A DNA stretch of 64,000 bases from Metabacillus arenae (GCF_014773385.1 NZ_JACXAI010000020.1:48578-112577), one strand, 5' to 3'; counted from the first letter of the stretch, positions 20,023 through 28,818 are shown. Notes: a model not told the origin generated them from the sequence alone. Made by a program: numbers and translations.

Positions 20023-20695
20023 CTGCCTCCTCCTTTTTTGTTAGGCTGTTTTCATAAGCTTTGTTACGATTGAAACACATTTTGATCGGATGTGTGAGTT
20101 GAAGCAATCTAAAATAAACTGATTGCTTTTGTAACTGTCTATTTTCTTTCAAAAGCAACAAGCCTTAAAAAAAGCTTTCTTATTTGCCTGTATGTCCTGT
20201 GCATATTAGCGGTTCTTTCGTCCGCGTTCAAACTAGGCTGATACATACATATGAAAAAAAGGTAAAAAGGTGATTATGTAATAAATGATTTTTTTAAAAA
20301 TGAACTTAATAACTGTCTCGATGAACTTGTTATCATACTCCTCCAAGAAATCAAGGGTCGTTTTGTTATAACCAAACGAAAAGATTTTATAATGTTCACA
20401 AAAAATTTATCTCATTCTTAGCGGGAATACTGCCTTATGCCCAATCCTTGGAGAAATAATGAAGATTGGCGGGGGATTAATGAATAAAGGTTAAATACTT
20501 GTGCGTCCTGTCTCAGGCGGCTCTACTTGCACATCCTATGTTTCGAAACACTTGCTGATGGAAATTTCTCTTTATATATATCAATAGGAATATTTTAATC
20601 GGGATTTACTTTTTCTTCTTATTAAAAGTCGTATATTGTTTGCCTCAATTACTCATATTAAGAATGGGTTTTAACATGATTAAGGAGGACTTTTT
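20023..20695. other. Intergenic stretch without a confident gene
   Basis: This is a 673-bp AT-rich stretch between divergent genes. It holds a small hairpin near 20115-20140 (AAGCAATC...GATTGCTT). A plus-strand open frame of 51 codons at 20266-20421 lacks any ATG, GTG or TTG start. A possible forespore-type promoter lies at 20631-20660 for the gene at 20696. B. subtilis yppF would be expected here and is not found. Confidence 0.5.
20631..20660 (+). promoter_or_regulatory. Possible sigma-F/G promoter
   Basis: GTATA is separated by 18 nt from CATATTA. This roughly fits the forespore sigma consensus (GNATA, then CATNNTA) and lies 35 nt upstream of the ATG at 20696. The assignment is by eye and tentative. 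Confidence 0.3.
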
Positions 20696-20863
20696 ATGGG
20701 CAGAGGCAAAGCTTTTGAGGCGAAAAAGAAAGGGCATGAACCGACGATACCGGAGCATGGACGAAAAACTTCTTCAAAGCATATAGAGGATGTGGAATAT
20801 GCAATTGAACCAGTCGCTAAAGAAGGAGGCCGCCCTGTTTCAGTGAAAACAGAAAAGGAATAA
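20696..20863 (+). CDS. Small conserved-type hypothetical protein
   Basis: A 55-residue basic protein starting MGRGKAFEAKKKGHEPTIP and ending with a Lys/Glu tail. It has a strong AAGGAGGA 6 nt upstream and its own terminator. No domain is recognised. Small size, hydrophilic composition and a possible forespore promoter suggest a spore-associated role, which is inference. Confidence 0.72.
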   Translation: MGRGKAFEAKKKGHEPTIPEHGRKTSSKHIEDVEYAIEPVAKEGGRPVSVKTEKE

Positions 20864-20872
20864 TACTTAAAT

Positions 20873-20923
20873 AAGCTGGAGAGTGGACAAAGTTAAGTAA
20901 GTCCGCTTCCCAGCTTGTTTTAT
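20873..20923 (+). terminator. Intrinsic terminator of the 55-residue gene
   Basis: AAGCTGG...GAGTGGAC pairs with GTCCGCTTC...CCAGCTT, one mismatch or bulge in the stem. It is followed by GTTTTATTTT. Confidence 0.75.
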
Positions 20924-20970
20924 TTTAGAAAACAGCGATAATTTGTCGTAGCTGCTGAATTTTTTGATTT

Positions 20971-21333
20971 TTAGTCCCCTTCAATCTCCGTTAATATATT
21001 GTTAAAAATGTATTCGTTTGACTCCTTCATATTTTTAAAACGCTTCTTTTTCAAATCTGGAAAGTAGGATTGTAGGATTAGCTGTTCAAAATGATCAATT
21101 GTCGTTTCTATTTGGATTGGGTAGATATATTTAGGTTTTTCTAATTGTATCCACTTAAGAACTAATGCCTTCCACTCTGCCGTCAACCGATCTGCTTCAT
21201 CAACTGCCGGTTTGACTACTTCAAAAAAATCATAGCCAGCTGATTGGCCTTCCATGATTGAGATATGTCGATCCATTGCTTCATTATTTAGTTGAAGCAT
21301 AGCTTTAGTCAGAAGTATGATTCTCTTCTTCAA
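20971..21333 (-). CDS. yppE: YppE family protein (DUF1798)
   Basis: A helical protein of about 120 residues, matching the length of B. subtilis YppE. Conserved features include the GYDFFEVVKPAVDEADRL helix and the C-terminal ESNEYIFNNILTEIEGD. Structures of the family show a four-helix bundle; function is unknown. The frame extends to 21408. The TTG at 21331-21333 has GAGGTG 6 nt upstream and gives the expected length. Confidence 0.85.
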   Translation of the reverse strand: MKKRIILLTKAMLQLNNEAMDRHISIMEGQSAGYDFFEVVKPAVDEADRLTAEWKALVLKWIQLEKPKYIYPIQIETTIDHFEQLILQSYFPDLKKKRFKNMKESNEYIFNNILTEIEGD

Positions 21334-21415
21334 TCTGTTCACCTCTATATGCATCGTAACAGAAGTGGATAAATTTAGCGAGCCGTTCGTTCTTTTAGAA
21401 ATGAACAAGTTTCAC

Positions 21416-21694
21416 CTAGGAAAAACTTGTTTTTTGGAGAGACATTTTTAAGTTTGTTTTTACTGAATTTAAAGAAGTGGAAATATGATTAGAATTGGAA
21501 GGTGCATTCGCTGCGAATGTTTGAAGCTTTGAAATCTCTGTTTCAGTATTTAATAATTGTTTTACCAAATGATATTCATCCTTTTTGACTTTTTCACCAA
21601 CCCTGCTATCTAATTGCTTTTCAAGCTTTGACAGCTCTTTTTCAATCTCTTGAAGCATAGTAATCACTTTGCTTTGTTCAATTAATTGATTCAT
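21416..21694 (-). CDS. YppD-position coiled-coil protein
   Basis: A 92-residue protein with a long coiled-coil segment (LQEIEKELSKLEKQLD onward, about residues 13-60) and a Ser/Asn-rich tail. The start is ATG with GAGGAGG 7 nt upstream. Located immediately 5' of yppE, it probably corresponds to B. subtilis yppD, but I assign it by position only. Function unknown. Confidence 0.65.
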   Translation of the reverse strand: MNQLIEQSKVITMLQEIEKELSKLEKQLDSRVGEKVKKDEYHLVKQLLNTETEISKLQTFAANAPSNSNHISTSLNSVKTNLKMSLQKTSFS

Positions 21695-21869
21695 TTCATT
21701 CCCTCCTCTCTCTCACACTAAGATGGTTACTCGGAAGCCAGCTAGTATGAAAGAATGATTGTGTTTGCAAAAGGAGCGGAGTGATTAGAATCATTTATCA
21801 TATAGTACGCTCCGTCCTCTTTCTTTTATAGACTATTCAATGAGCAGGCTTCAACTCCCTTCACACTTG

Positions 21870-21885
21870 ACAAAACTAGTTTTGT
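21870..21885. promoter_or_regulatory. Perfect 16-bp palindrome, possible operator
   Basis: ACAAAACTAGTTTTGT is a perfect palindrome whose left half overlaps a TTGACA hexamer (21867-21872) on the plus strand. No good -10 is evident at the expected distance, so a promoter-operator role is only a possibility. The surrounding 21695-21970 has no gene. Confidence 0.25.
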
Positions 21886-21974
21886 TTCGGCAAAGAAAGA
21901 AGAGATTTTTATTATTTATCAATTTTTCGACAAGCCTGCATGAAATAACGCACAAAGTAAACAATAAAAAGGAA

Positions 21975-22165
21975 AATTTTCATTTTTGGGATATTCTGAT
22001 TTCCCACTGATGGTCAGCATCATATCCACAGGACGTTAGCCACAGACACCTGCAACTGACATGGCGATTTTTAGTCTGTGTGCTTTTTTTCTCGGACACC
22101 TGCGAAAAGTTATACTCCACCAAATTCTCGGAAAATTCCAGTTGGGGGTTTAACTGACCGTTAGA
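21975..22165 (+). repeat. Structured palindromic element, copy A
   Basis: It contains several nested inverted repeats. GGATAT...ATATCC encloses CTGA...TCAG. CACAGAC pairs with GTCTGTG, and AGTTA...CTCC pairs with GGGGGTTTAACT. It shares ordered blocks with 48735-48915: GCCACAG, then GTCTGTGT followed by a T-rich run and CGGAC, then GGGGGTTT(T)A(A)CTG and CCGTTA. It ends about 10 bp before the sspM ribosome binding site. Confidence 0.6.
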
Positions 22166-22192
22166 ATTGAAAAACAGGAGGTGAAAAGTTAC

Positions 22193-22294
22193 ATGAACAA
22201 GCAAGAAAAGAAAGAGCCTAAAAAGAAACAGGGCCAAGAAACTAAGGGATTTGGAGATAAGAAACTAAACGGACCAAATCGTCCTTCTACATAA
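22193..22294 (+). CDS. sspM: Minor small acid-soluble spore protein SspM
   Basis: A 33-residue SASP. The C-terminus DKKLNGPNRPST matches B. subtilis SspM (DKKLGGPNRPST), and the N-terminal half is Lys/Gln-rich as expected. These proteins are made in the forespore under sigma-G. The start is ATG after AGGAGGTGA. It lies between yppC and yppD/yppE as in B. subtilis. The palindromic element copy A ends immediately upstream, so the promoter may lie within or beyond that element. Confidence 0.9.
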   Translation: MNKQEKKEPKKKQGQETKGFGDKKLNGPNRPST

Positions 22295-22324
22295 TAAAAG
22301 CTTGATTTCCCTGTTAGAAGGATT

Positions 22325-22629
22325 GAACGAAAAGCGCAAGGTGCTAGTCCTTCGGCTTATGACCTAAGGGCCGATGGCTCCTGGCCGGCAAAGGCCTCAC
22401 GTCCTTATGCCTGCCGGCACTAGAACGTCTGTCCGCCTGTGCTGGACAACAAGGAAAAGCGGAAGCGCCTTGCTCAGCCTAGGGCAAGCACTCGGGCGAG
22501 CTTCACAGAAAGGCGTTTTTTCCTTTCTTTGGAAGATTGGCCTTGAGACCTCAGGCGGGCTAGGCGCTGCAGCTAGACAACGCTCTTTAACACGATAATA
22601 CTTTAATTAACCTAACTTTCTGATCTTAT
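22325..22629. repeat. Dispersed intergenic repeat, composite copy
   Basis: The block begins GAACGAAAAGCGCAAGG and carries the TATGCCTGCCGGCACTAG and CTGTGCTGGACAAC blocks. It then restarts with GAAAAGCGGAAGCGCC and ends GCAGCTAGACAACGCTC plus the AT-rich tail ACTTTCTGATCTTATAAAAA. It looks like two repeat units joined head to tail. Its tail abuts the long hairpin at 22631-22716. A spurious ORF in it should be ignored. Confidence 0.8.
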
Positions 22630-22630
22630 A

Positions 22631-22716
22631 AAAAAGACCAGGCTGCTTAAATATAGACAACATCAACTTCTTTAAGTACTAGAAGATTTGTTGGTTTTTA
22701 AGCAGTCTGTTTTTAT
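22631..22716. terminator. Long double-stem hairpin, bidirectional terminator
   Basis: CAGGCTGCTTAAA pairs with TTTAAGCAGTCTG on the outside, and CAACATCAACTTCT pairs imperfectly with AGAAGATTTGTTG inside, giving a hairpin of about 71 nt. TTTTTATTT flanks it on the plus strand, and AAAAAAG (T-run on the minus strand) on the other side. It sits between convergent sspM and yppC and could terminate both. Confidence 0.75.
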
Positions 22717-22861
22717 TTATCTCCGATTTTACAAACATTGTACTATTTAAACAAAATATTAATTAGAAGTTATAGTAAGCCAATTGCCTTTATCTATAAG
22801 ATTTTTTATCAACAAAAAGCAACTATCTTTTAGAAAAAGAGTCCCCTATTTTCTCGATTCT

Positions 22862-23869
22862 CTATGGATGTTCCTCAGGTTTGTGTTTTCGAACATTTAG
22901 ATATTCTTCCACTATAGCTAGAAGCTTTAGCTGCTGCTGTTTTTTTAAATACCACTCCGTAATTTCAATTTTTTTTGGGATCCTTGGATAATGATAAAAT
23001 TTATTTAAGGATTGCCCATGAAACCAATTTCGATCTTTTTCGTCTATATGATGTGTAACCTCTGGATAGGTTGTTCTTAAAAAAGGAGTTGACCGTTTGC
23101 TATTATGTAACACATGTTTTTCAAAATCATATCGAGAGCCTGTATGAACAACGGTTGTCGAAAAGCGTAAAAATTCCTGAAAATAACAGGGATGAAAAAG
23201 CAGCCATGAAAGCCGTTTACCCAGTTCAATTCTGTTCTTTAAATATAAAAATCCATGGACAGAAAAACCATACAGTTCACCATCCAAAGTAGGAAAAATA
23301 ATTGTACTGAAATGCATGAAATCTTGAAATTTGTATGGAAAAGTTTTAAAGACAAACTTTTTAAACAGTTTATTCTGAAGAACAGGCCTTTGTATCAGGT
23401 TTTGTTCATTAATAATAAGGCTTGTCAATAATCGCTGGCCATTTTTGTTTTTCCAAAACTCATACCATTCTCTGATCATGAATTCAGAAACATTAAATCT
23501 CCTCAACAAGTTAAATAAAGGAGTATTGGTAGCCTTTGAAATTTCATATAAAAGAAGTTGTGGAGAGGCATCAGAGAAAATCAGCCAATTCGCATCTTCA
23601 TAAGTTAAAAACAAAAGATTCCGTTCTTTTTTTGTAAGAACATTCTTAAACAAGCTGCCTTCTAGATCAGTCATACACCAGCCTGCATTTCGAGAGACCA
23701 TGCTTGCTAAAAAAGCCCATTTGATTTCGGGATGACGGGTAAAAAAATTTGCATAAAAGATTGTTCTTGATATATTATCTATATTTCCACACTTAACCTT
23801 ATCAGCAACTAAAGAAGGAATGTCAAGCTTGTCAAGAGTGTGATTTGAGTTAAGGGAGAATTTAGCCAT
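22862..23869 (-). CDS. yppC: YppC family protein (DUF2515)
   Basis: A 335-residue protein of the YppC/DUF2515 family, function unknown. It has conserved blocks FFTRHPEIKWAFLASMVSRN, MTDLEGSLF and NWLIFSDASPQLLLYE. There is no signal peptide. The start is the ATG at 23867-23869, with GAGGTG 5 nt upstream; the ATG six codons earlier lies 5' of that ribosome binding site. It is divergent from recU, as in B. subtilis. Confidence 0.88.
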   Translation of the reverse strand: MAKFSLNSNHTLDKLDIPSLVADKVKCGNIDNISRTIFYANFFTRHPEIKWAFLASMVSRNAGWCMTDLEGSLFKNVLTKKERNLLFLTYEDANWLIFSDASPQLLLYEISKATNTPLFNLLRRFNVSEFMIREWYEFWKNKNGQRLLTSLIINEQNLIQRPVLQNKLFKKFVFKTFPYKFQDFMHFSTIIFPTLDGELYGFSVHGFLYLKNRIELGKRLSWLLFHPCYFQEFLRFSTTVVHTGSRYDFEKHVLHNSKRSTPFLRTTYPEVTHHIDEKDRNWFHGQSLNKFYHYPRIPKKIEITEWYLKKQQQLKLLAIVEEYLNVRKHKPEEHP

Positions 23870-23989
23870 TTTAGCACCTCTTTTCATAAAAATGACATAA
23901 ATACGTAAAAAAACAGATCTTTTTTACCATTACTTCCCGCTTTTTTTTGTTATGATAGGTAATAGTTTGAGGGCGAGGAGGAGAAAAAG

Positions 23990-24586
23990 GTGATTCGATA
24001 CCCAAATGGAAAACTTTATGAAAAGAAACAATCAATAACTCCACGCAAATCGGAAAACCTAACATACAGCAATCGGGGGATGACCCTCGAAGATGACCTA
24101 AATGAAACGAACTTATATTATTTAGAAAAAGGAATAGCTGTTATTCATAAAAAACCAACTCCAGTCCAAATTGTTGATGTTCATTATCCGCGAAGAAGTG
24201 CTGCAGTTATAAAGGAAGCCTATTTTAAACAGTCTTCAACGACAGACTATAATGGCGTTTATCGCGGGAAATACATTGATTTTGAAGCAAAGGAAACAAA
24301 AAATAAGACATCATTTCCCCTTCAAAATTTTCATGACCATCAAATCGAGCATATGAAAAATGTACTGGAGCAAGGCGGAATCTGTTTTGTTATTATTTCC
24401 GCATTTCATAAGGTTTATTTTATAGAAGCACGGATCCTTTTTACTTTTTGGAAACGAAAAGAAGATGGAGGCCGAAAATCAATGACAATTCAAGAACTTG
24501 AAGAGAATGGTCATCTTATCTCACTTGGCTATCAACCAAGAATTGATTATATTAAAGTAATAGATAAACTTTATTTTAACCAATAA
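23990..24586 (+). CDS. recU: Holliday junction resolvase RecU
   Basis: A 198-residue resolvase. The nuclease core is [19 protein letters not shown], with catalytic Asp and Glu-x-Lys. The stalk residues are upstream, with the N-terminal YPNGKLY and SNRGM segments. It cleaves Holliday junctions and aids chromosome segregation. The start is GTG with GAGGAGGAG 6 nt upstream. It forms a recU-ponA operon (74 bp gap), the classical Bacillus arrangement. Confidence 0.96.
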   Translation: MIRYPNGKLYEKKQSITPRKSENLTYSNRGMTLEDDLNETNLYYLEKGIAVIHKKPTPVQIVDVHYPRRSAAVIKEAYFKQSSTTDYNGVYRGKYIDFEAKETKNKTSFPLQNFHDHQIEHMKNVLEQGGICFVIISAFHKVYFIEARILFTFWKRKEDGGRKSMTIQELEENGHLISLGYQPRIDYIKVIDKLYFNQ

Positions 24587-24660
24587 AATCAGTATGCTAT
24601 TCTATACATTTTCTTCGAACTGTTCTTATCGTTATGTTGATTATGAAAGGTTGATGAAAC

Positions 24661-27369
24661 ATGCCAGAAAATTACAGTAGTCGTGAGGAACGACGAAAAG
24701 CGAAGACTAAAGCTAAAAAACCAAATCCACAAAAAAAGAAGGGTTCAAAAACAGGACTTTTTAAAAAAATATTATTATTTCTCCTTGCTATTGGGGTAGT
24801 TGGAATGCTTGCAGGAGGGATTGCCTTTGCAGTTATCGTATCTGATGCCCCTACTCTTGATGAAGATAAATTAAAAGCAGCCTATTCTTCCGTCATTTTA
24901 GATGTAAACGGAAATGAAATAGCAGAAGTGGGATCACAGAAAAGGACATATGTGCCTTATAATGAGATTCCTGAAATTGTAGAAAATGCATTTATAGCAA
25001 CTGAGGATGTCCGCTTTTATGATCATAATGGAGTCGATATTGTCCGAATTGGCGGAGCTGCGTTAGCAAATATTACTGAAGGTTTCGGAGCAGAAGGCGG
25101 CAGTACCATTACCCAGCAGGTTGTGAAAAACTCTTTGTTATCCCATGAGAAAACATTGACCAGGAAGGTTAAAGAGATATGGTTATCCTTCCAGCTCGAA
25201 AGAAAATACTCGAAGGAAGAGATTCTGGAGATGTATTTAAACAGAATTTATTATTCTGGAAACAACTATGGAGTCGCAAAAGCTGCTGAGCTATTTTACG
25301 ATAAAAGCCTTGAGGAATTAGAACTCCATGAAGCTGCGATGTTAGCAGGAATGCCGCAAAGCCCTAATAATTATAATCCTGTCAAGCATCCTGAAGCAGC
25401 TGAAAAAAGAAGAAATATTGTTCTCACATTAATGGCTAAACACGGATTTATTAGTGATCAGGAAGCAGAAGAAGCGAAAAAGGTTCCAGTTCAATCCACG
25501 CTCGTTGAACAAAACGGGACAGCCAATTCCTATCATGCATTTGTTGAACAAGTTGTCGAAGAAGTAAAAGAAAAAGCTGATGTTGATGTAGGTACAGAAG
25601 GATTAACGATTCATACAACTTTAGATCCAAACGCTCAAGATTATGTTTCCCAATTGTTGAACGGAGATAAATATGCTTATGGTGAACACTTCCAAGCAGG
25701 AATAACATTATTAGATACTAAAACCGGCGAAATACGCGCCATTGGCGGCGGCAGAAACCAGCCCGCTGGGGGATATAACTATGCACTAGACCTTCAAAGA
25801 CAACCTGGATCAACCATCAAGCCTGTTCTGGATTACGGGCCTGCGATCGAGTATTTGAAATGGTCTACCTATGAACAAATTGTCGATGAGCCTTATTCAT
25901 ACTCAAACGGGACCCCAATTAACAATTATGACCGGGCCCATGATGGGAAAATGAGTATCCGGCATGCATTAGCCGATTCCCGTAATATTCCAGCACTTAA
26001 AACGTTCCAAGAAGTAGGTGCTGACAAGGCAAGAGACTTTGCTTCTAATCTTGGAATTCCATTAGAAGAATCTATTCCAGAAGCGTACTCTATCGGAGGC
26101 TTTGATAGAGGTGTCTCCCCTCTCCAAATGGCTGGAGCATACAGTGCATTTGGAAATAACGGTATCTATATTGAACCGCATGCCGTTAAAGAAATTGAGT
26201 TTAGTGACGGGACAAAACAGAATTTAGCCCCTGAACCAGTTTCAGCTATGAATGATTATACAGCGTTTATGATTACAGATATGCTTCGCTCTGTTGTAAC
26301 AAGCGGTACAGGAGCATTGGCAAATGTCCAAGGTGTGAATGTTGTTGGGAAAACTGGTTCTACTAATTTTAACGAAAAAGAAATTTCAGCCTATAACGTA
26401 CCAGAAGGCGGAGCAAAAGACTCATGGTTTGTTGGCTATTCTCCTGAATATACTGCTGCAATCTGGACAGGTATGGAGAAAAACAAAGAAAAAATGCATC
26501 TTAACAGTGAAGATCAAAAACTAGCGAGGCTTTTATTTAAAGATGTGATGGCTCATGTTACTGAAGGGGATGGTGGAGACTTTAAAAAGCCTGACAGTGT
26601 TGTAGAGGTTGCCATAGAAAGAGGCTCAGATCCTGCAAAACTGGCAAGTGATTTTACACCAAGCAGCCAAATCGTAAGAGAATATTTCGTGAAAGGCACA
26701 CAGCCTACCAAAACTTCCGAGAGATATAAACGTCTCGAAAAGCCTAGTGGATTAAATGTAAATTATAACGAGGAAACAAAAGAGATTTCACTCGGCTGGT
26801 CCTACAATCAAAATTTAATGGAAAACACTGTGTTTGAGGTCAGCCAATCGGTTAATGATGGCTCGTACCAGGTCATTCATCAAGGGAAGGAAACAAGCCT
26901 TTCAATCCCGAATGCTGTCCCAGGTTCAGTTTACAAATTCCAGGTTACCGCAGTAAGTGATGGTACAAAGAGTGACCCTGCATCTGCGATGATCGAAATA
27001 CCTGAAGAAAATAAAGAAGACGAGATTGAGATCCCTGAGGAGGAAAACCCTGAAGAAGGCGGAGATGAACAAAATCCAGAAGATCCTAATCAGGATAATC
27101 CAAATGAGCCAGAAAATCCGTTGGATCCATCTGTTCCACCTGGTGAAGATGAGGGAGCTCAAGATGGTCAAAATGGCGGGCAAGACGGCCAAAATGGCGG
27201 ACAAAATAATGACCAAGGAGGTCAAAATGAAGGCCAAGATGACGGCCAAGATAATGGCCAAGGTGGTCAGGACGGCGAAAATGAAGGCGGTAATCAGGGA
27301 CAAGAAGGAAATCCAAATGGAAATGCAAATAATAATAGAAACAATGGATCAAATCGCGAGGGTGACTAA
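24661..27369 (+). CDS. ponA: Class A penicillin-binding protein 1 (PonA)
   Basis: A bifunctional peptidoglycan glycosyltransferase/transpeptidase of 902 residues. A cytoplasmic basic tail (1-32) and one membrane anchor (about 33-62) precede a GT51 domain, with catalytic Glu in ATEDVRFYDH (about 115) and GGSTITQQ (147-153). The transpeptidase domain has SxxK in PGSTIKP (Ser384) and KTG at about 564-566. A fibronectin type III-like domain (about 745-830) and a hydrophilic Gly/Gln/Asn/Asp repeat tail follow. Translation starts at ATG with AAAGG upstream. GpsB, encoded in this window, is its known partner. Confidence 0.96.
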   Translation: MPENYSSREERRKAKTKAKKPNPQKKKGSKTGLFKKILLFLLAIGVVGMLAGGIAFAVIVSDAPTLDEDKLKAAYSSVILDVNGNEIAEVGSQKRTYVPYNEIPEIVENAFIATEDVRFYDHNGVDIVRIGGAALANITEGFGAEGGSTITQQVVKNSLLSHEKTLTRKVKEIWLSFQLERKYSKEEILEMYLNRIYYSGNNYGVAKAAELFYDKSLEELELHEAAMLAGMPQSPNNYNPVKHPEAAEKRRNIVLTLMAKHGFISDQEAEEAKKVPVQSTLVEQNGTANSYHAFVEQVVEEVKEKADVDVGTEGLTIHTTLDPNAQDYVSQLLNGDKYAYGEHFQAGITLLDTKTGEIRAIGGGRNQPAGGYNYALDLQRQPGSTIKPVLDYGPAIEYLKWSTYEQIVDEPYSYSNGTPINNYDRAHDGKMSIRHALADSRNIPALKTFQEVGADKARDFASNLGIPLEESIPEAYSIGGFDRGVSPLQMAGAYSAFGNNGIYIEPHAVKEIEFSDGTKQNLAPEPVSAMNDYTAFMITDMLRSVVTSGTGALANVQGVNVVGKTGSTNFNEKEISAYNVPEGGAKDSWFVGYSPEYTAAIWTGMEKNKEKMHLNSEDQKLARLLFKDVMAHVTEGDGGDFKKPDSVVEVAIERGSDPAKLASDFTPSSQIVREYFVKGTQPTKTSERYKRLEKPSGLNVNYNEETKEISLGWSYNQNLMENTVFEVSQSVNDGSYQVIHQGKETSLSIPNAVPGSVYKFQVTAVSDGTKSDPASAMIEIPEENKEDEIEIPEEENPEEGGDEQNPEDPNQDNPNEPENPLDPSVPPGEDEGAQDGQNGGQDGQNGGQNNDQGGQNEGQDDGQDNGQGGQDGENEGGNQGQEGNPNGNANNNRNNGSNREGD

Positions 27370-27379
27370 AACCAATTTT

Positions 27380-27413
27380 AAAGGCTGCTTCTTTGTAAGA
27401 AGCAGCCTTTTTA
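27380..27413 (+). terminator. Intrinsic terminator of recU-ponA
   Basis: AAGGCTGCTTCTT pairs with AAGAAGCAGCCTT around TGT and is followed by TTTTTAT. Confidence 0.9.
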
Positions 27414-27632
27414 TGAATTTTGTTTGTTATCGTACTTCTTACTGGCAGCAATACCGCACCTCAATCTTCAGAGAAAATAAAGAAGATCGCAGACGGGATA
27501 TCTGCCTGCAGATTTCTGATTGTTCAAGGGCAATTGGAATTAATGGATGGAGTTCAGGAAGTACTTTCTTCGTATTTAGATACTTTTCCAATCTTTCCCC
27601 TCTAAAATTCTAACTTCTGGTATATTAAAATT

Positions 27633-28163
27633 TCACTTTAATTTTTTCATTACTAATTCTTTATGAAATTGCTTTTTAAACTCTTCAAATAATTGCTTAA
27701 GCTGAATATATGAGTGATACTGAGCAGGTTTATTTAATATAAAAGCAACTCTCTCAGAAAAATTAACCGGGCTTTTAGAAAAGCGTAAATCATTCAATAC
27801 AGATTGTTCTAAGCTTTTAACGGGCTGACTATTGAACCAATGAATACCCACTATAAATAAAGAAAATCCTTCAATCATGGGAATTTCTTGAGATTTTTGC
27901 TTACGGTCTTTATAAAGATCATGAAGAACCTCTTCAAGCAGGCTCCACCGTTTGAGAATATAAGGTAAATAGTTTTCATATTCATTCCAAGGTTTTTGGC
28001 AGGATTTTATAGATAGACATTCACAAATATCATAATAAAATGTGCAATGTATCATGTTTTCTTCAAAACTATCTGCTATTTCAGTTATTTTCGGAGGCAT
28101 ATTCAATGCAAAAGGGGCATGTAAGAAAGGTTCAGGTATTGTAATTTCTCTTTTATTTGCCAC
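27633..28163 (-). CDS. ypoC: YpoC family protein
   Basis: A 176-residue protein in the conserved dnaD-nth-ypoC operon. Features are an N-terminal IPEPFLHAPFALN motif, KPWNEYENYLPYILKRW and FIVGIHWFNSQPV. Function is unknown. The start is GTG, overlapping the 3' end of nth by 11 nt, so expression is coupled. Assignment is by operon position and length. Confidence 0.85.
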   Translation of the reverse strand: MANKREITIPEPFLHAPFALNMPPKITEIADSFEENMIHCTFYYDICECLSIKSCQKPWNEYENYLPYILKRWSLLEEVLHDLYKDRKQKSQEIPMIEGFSLFIVGIHWFNSQPVKSLEQSVLNDLRFSKSPVNFSERVAFILNKPAQYHSYIQLKQLFEEFKKQFHKELVMKKLK

Positions 28164-28818
28164 TTTGCTTTTTCCCCTTTTTCATCCTCTTTTGCCCTTC
28201 CCGACACAGATGAAGTAATGGACAAACTTCACATTTTGGCGATTGTGCCTTGCAATGATATCTACCAAAGAAAATTAATCTGTGATGAGTATTTGACCAC
28301 TCCTCAGCAGGAACCTTTCTCATTAACGTTTTTTCAACTTCTAATACAGAATCCTTCCACTTGCAAATCCCAAGCCTTTTACTAACTCTTTCAACATGGG
28401 TATCTACAGCTATTGCAGGTATACCAAATGCAACGGATACAACTACATTTGCAGTCTTTCGCCCTACTCCGGGAAGTTTTATTAATTCATCACGCTCTGC
28501 TGGTACTTCTCCGTTATACTCCTCCAACAGAAGCTGACATAGATTTCTTATATTTTTTGCTTTATTTCGGTAAAGACCAATCGATCGAATATCATTTTGT
28601 AATTCCTCTAATGACACTGCAAGATAATCTTCGGGTTTTTTATATTTCTCAAAAAGTGTTTGCGTTACTTTATTTACCAATACATCTGTACATTGTGCAG
28701 AAAGAGCAACCGCAATAACTAGTTCAAAAGAATTTCGATGGTTTAATTCACAATGTGCATCTGGAAACATGTCTCCTATTGTGTCTAAGCTTTCTCTAAT
28801 TTGTTTCATAGTTAGCAT
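28153..28818 (-). CDS. nth: Endonuclease III (DNA glycosylase/AP lyase)
   Basis: A 221-residue base-excision repair enzyme. The helix-hairpin-helix motif is LIKLPGVGRKTANVV, with catalytic Lys in VGRKTA. The catalytic Asp is in AVDTHVERVSKRLG. The C-terminal 4Fe-4S ligands are CKAQSPKCEVCPLLHLC (C-x6-C-x2-C-x5-C). It removes oxidised pyrimidines and cleaves the AP site. The ATG at 28816-28818 has AAGGTG 8 nt upstream. Operon order is dnaD-nth-ypoC. Confidence 0.96.
   Translation of the reverse strand: MLTMKQIRESLDTIGDMFPDAHCELNHRNSFELVIAVALSAQCTDVLVNKVTQTLFEKYKKPEDYLAVSLEELQNDIRSIGLYRNKAKNIRNLCQLLLEEYNGEVPAERDELIKLPGVGRKTANVVVSVAFGIPAIAVDTHVERVSKRLGICKWKDSVLEVEKTLMRKVPAEEWSNTHHRLIFFGRYHCKAQSPKCEVCPLLHLCREGQKRMKKGKKQSGK

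Noticed and set aside
21980..22237. Minus-strand 85-residue hydrophobic frame
   Set aside because: It is antisense to sspM and the palindromic element; the hydrophobicity comes from the complement of a Lys-rich coding sequence.
22374..22598. Plus-strand 74-residue Gly/Arg-rich frame
   Set aside because: It lies wholly inside the composite dispersed repeat and has no start signals.
26926..27613. Several long frames on both strands over the 3' end of ponA
   Set aside because: They are shadows of the repetitive Gly/Gln/Asn/Asp tail of PonA.
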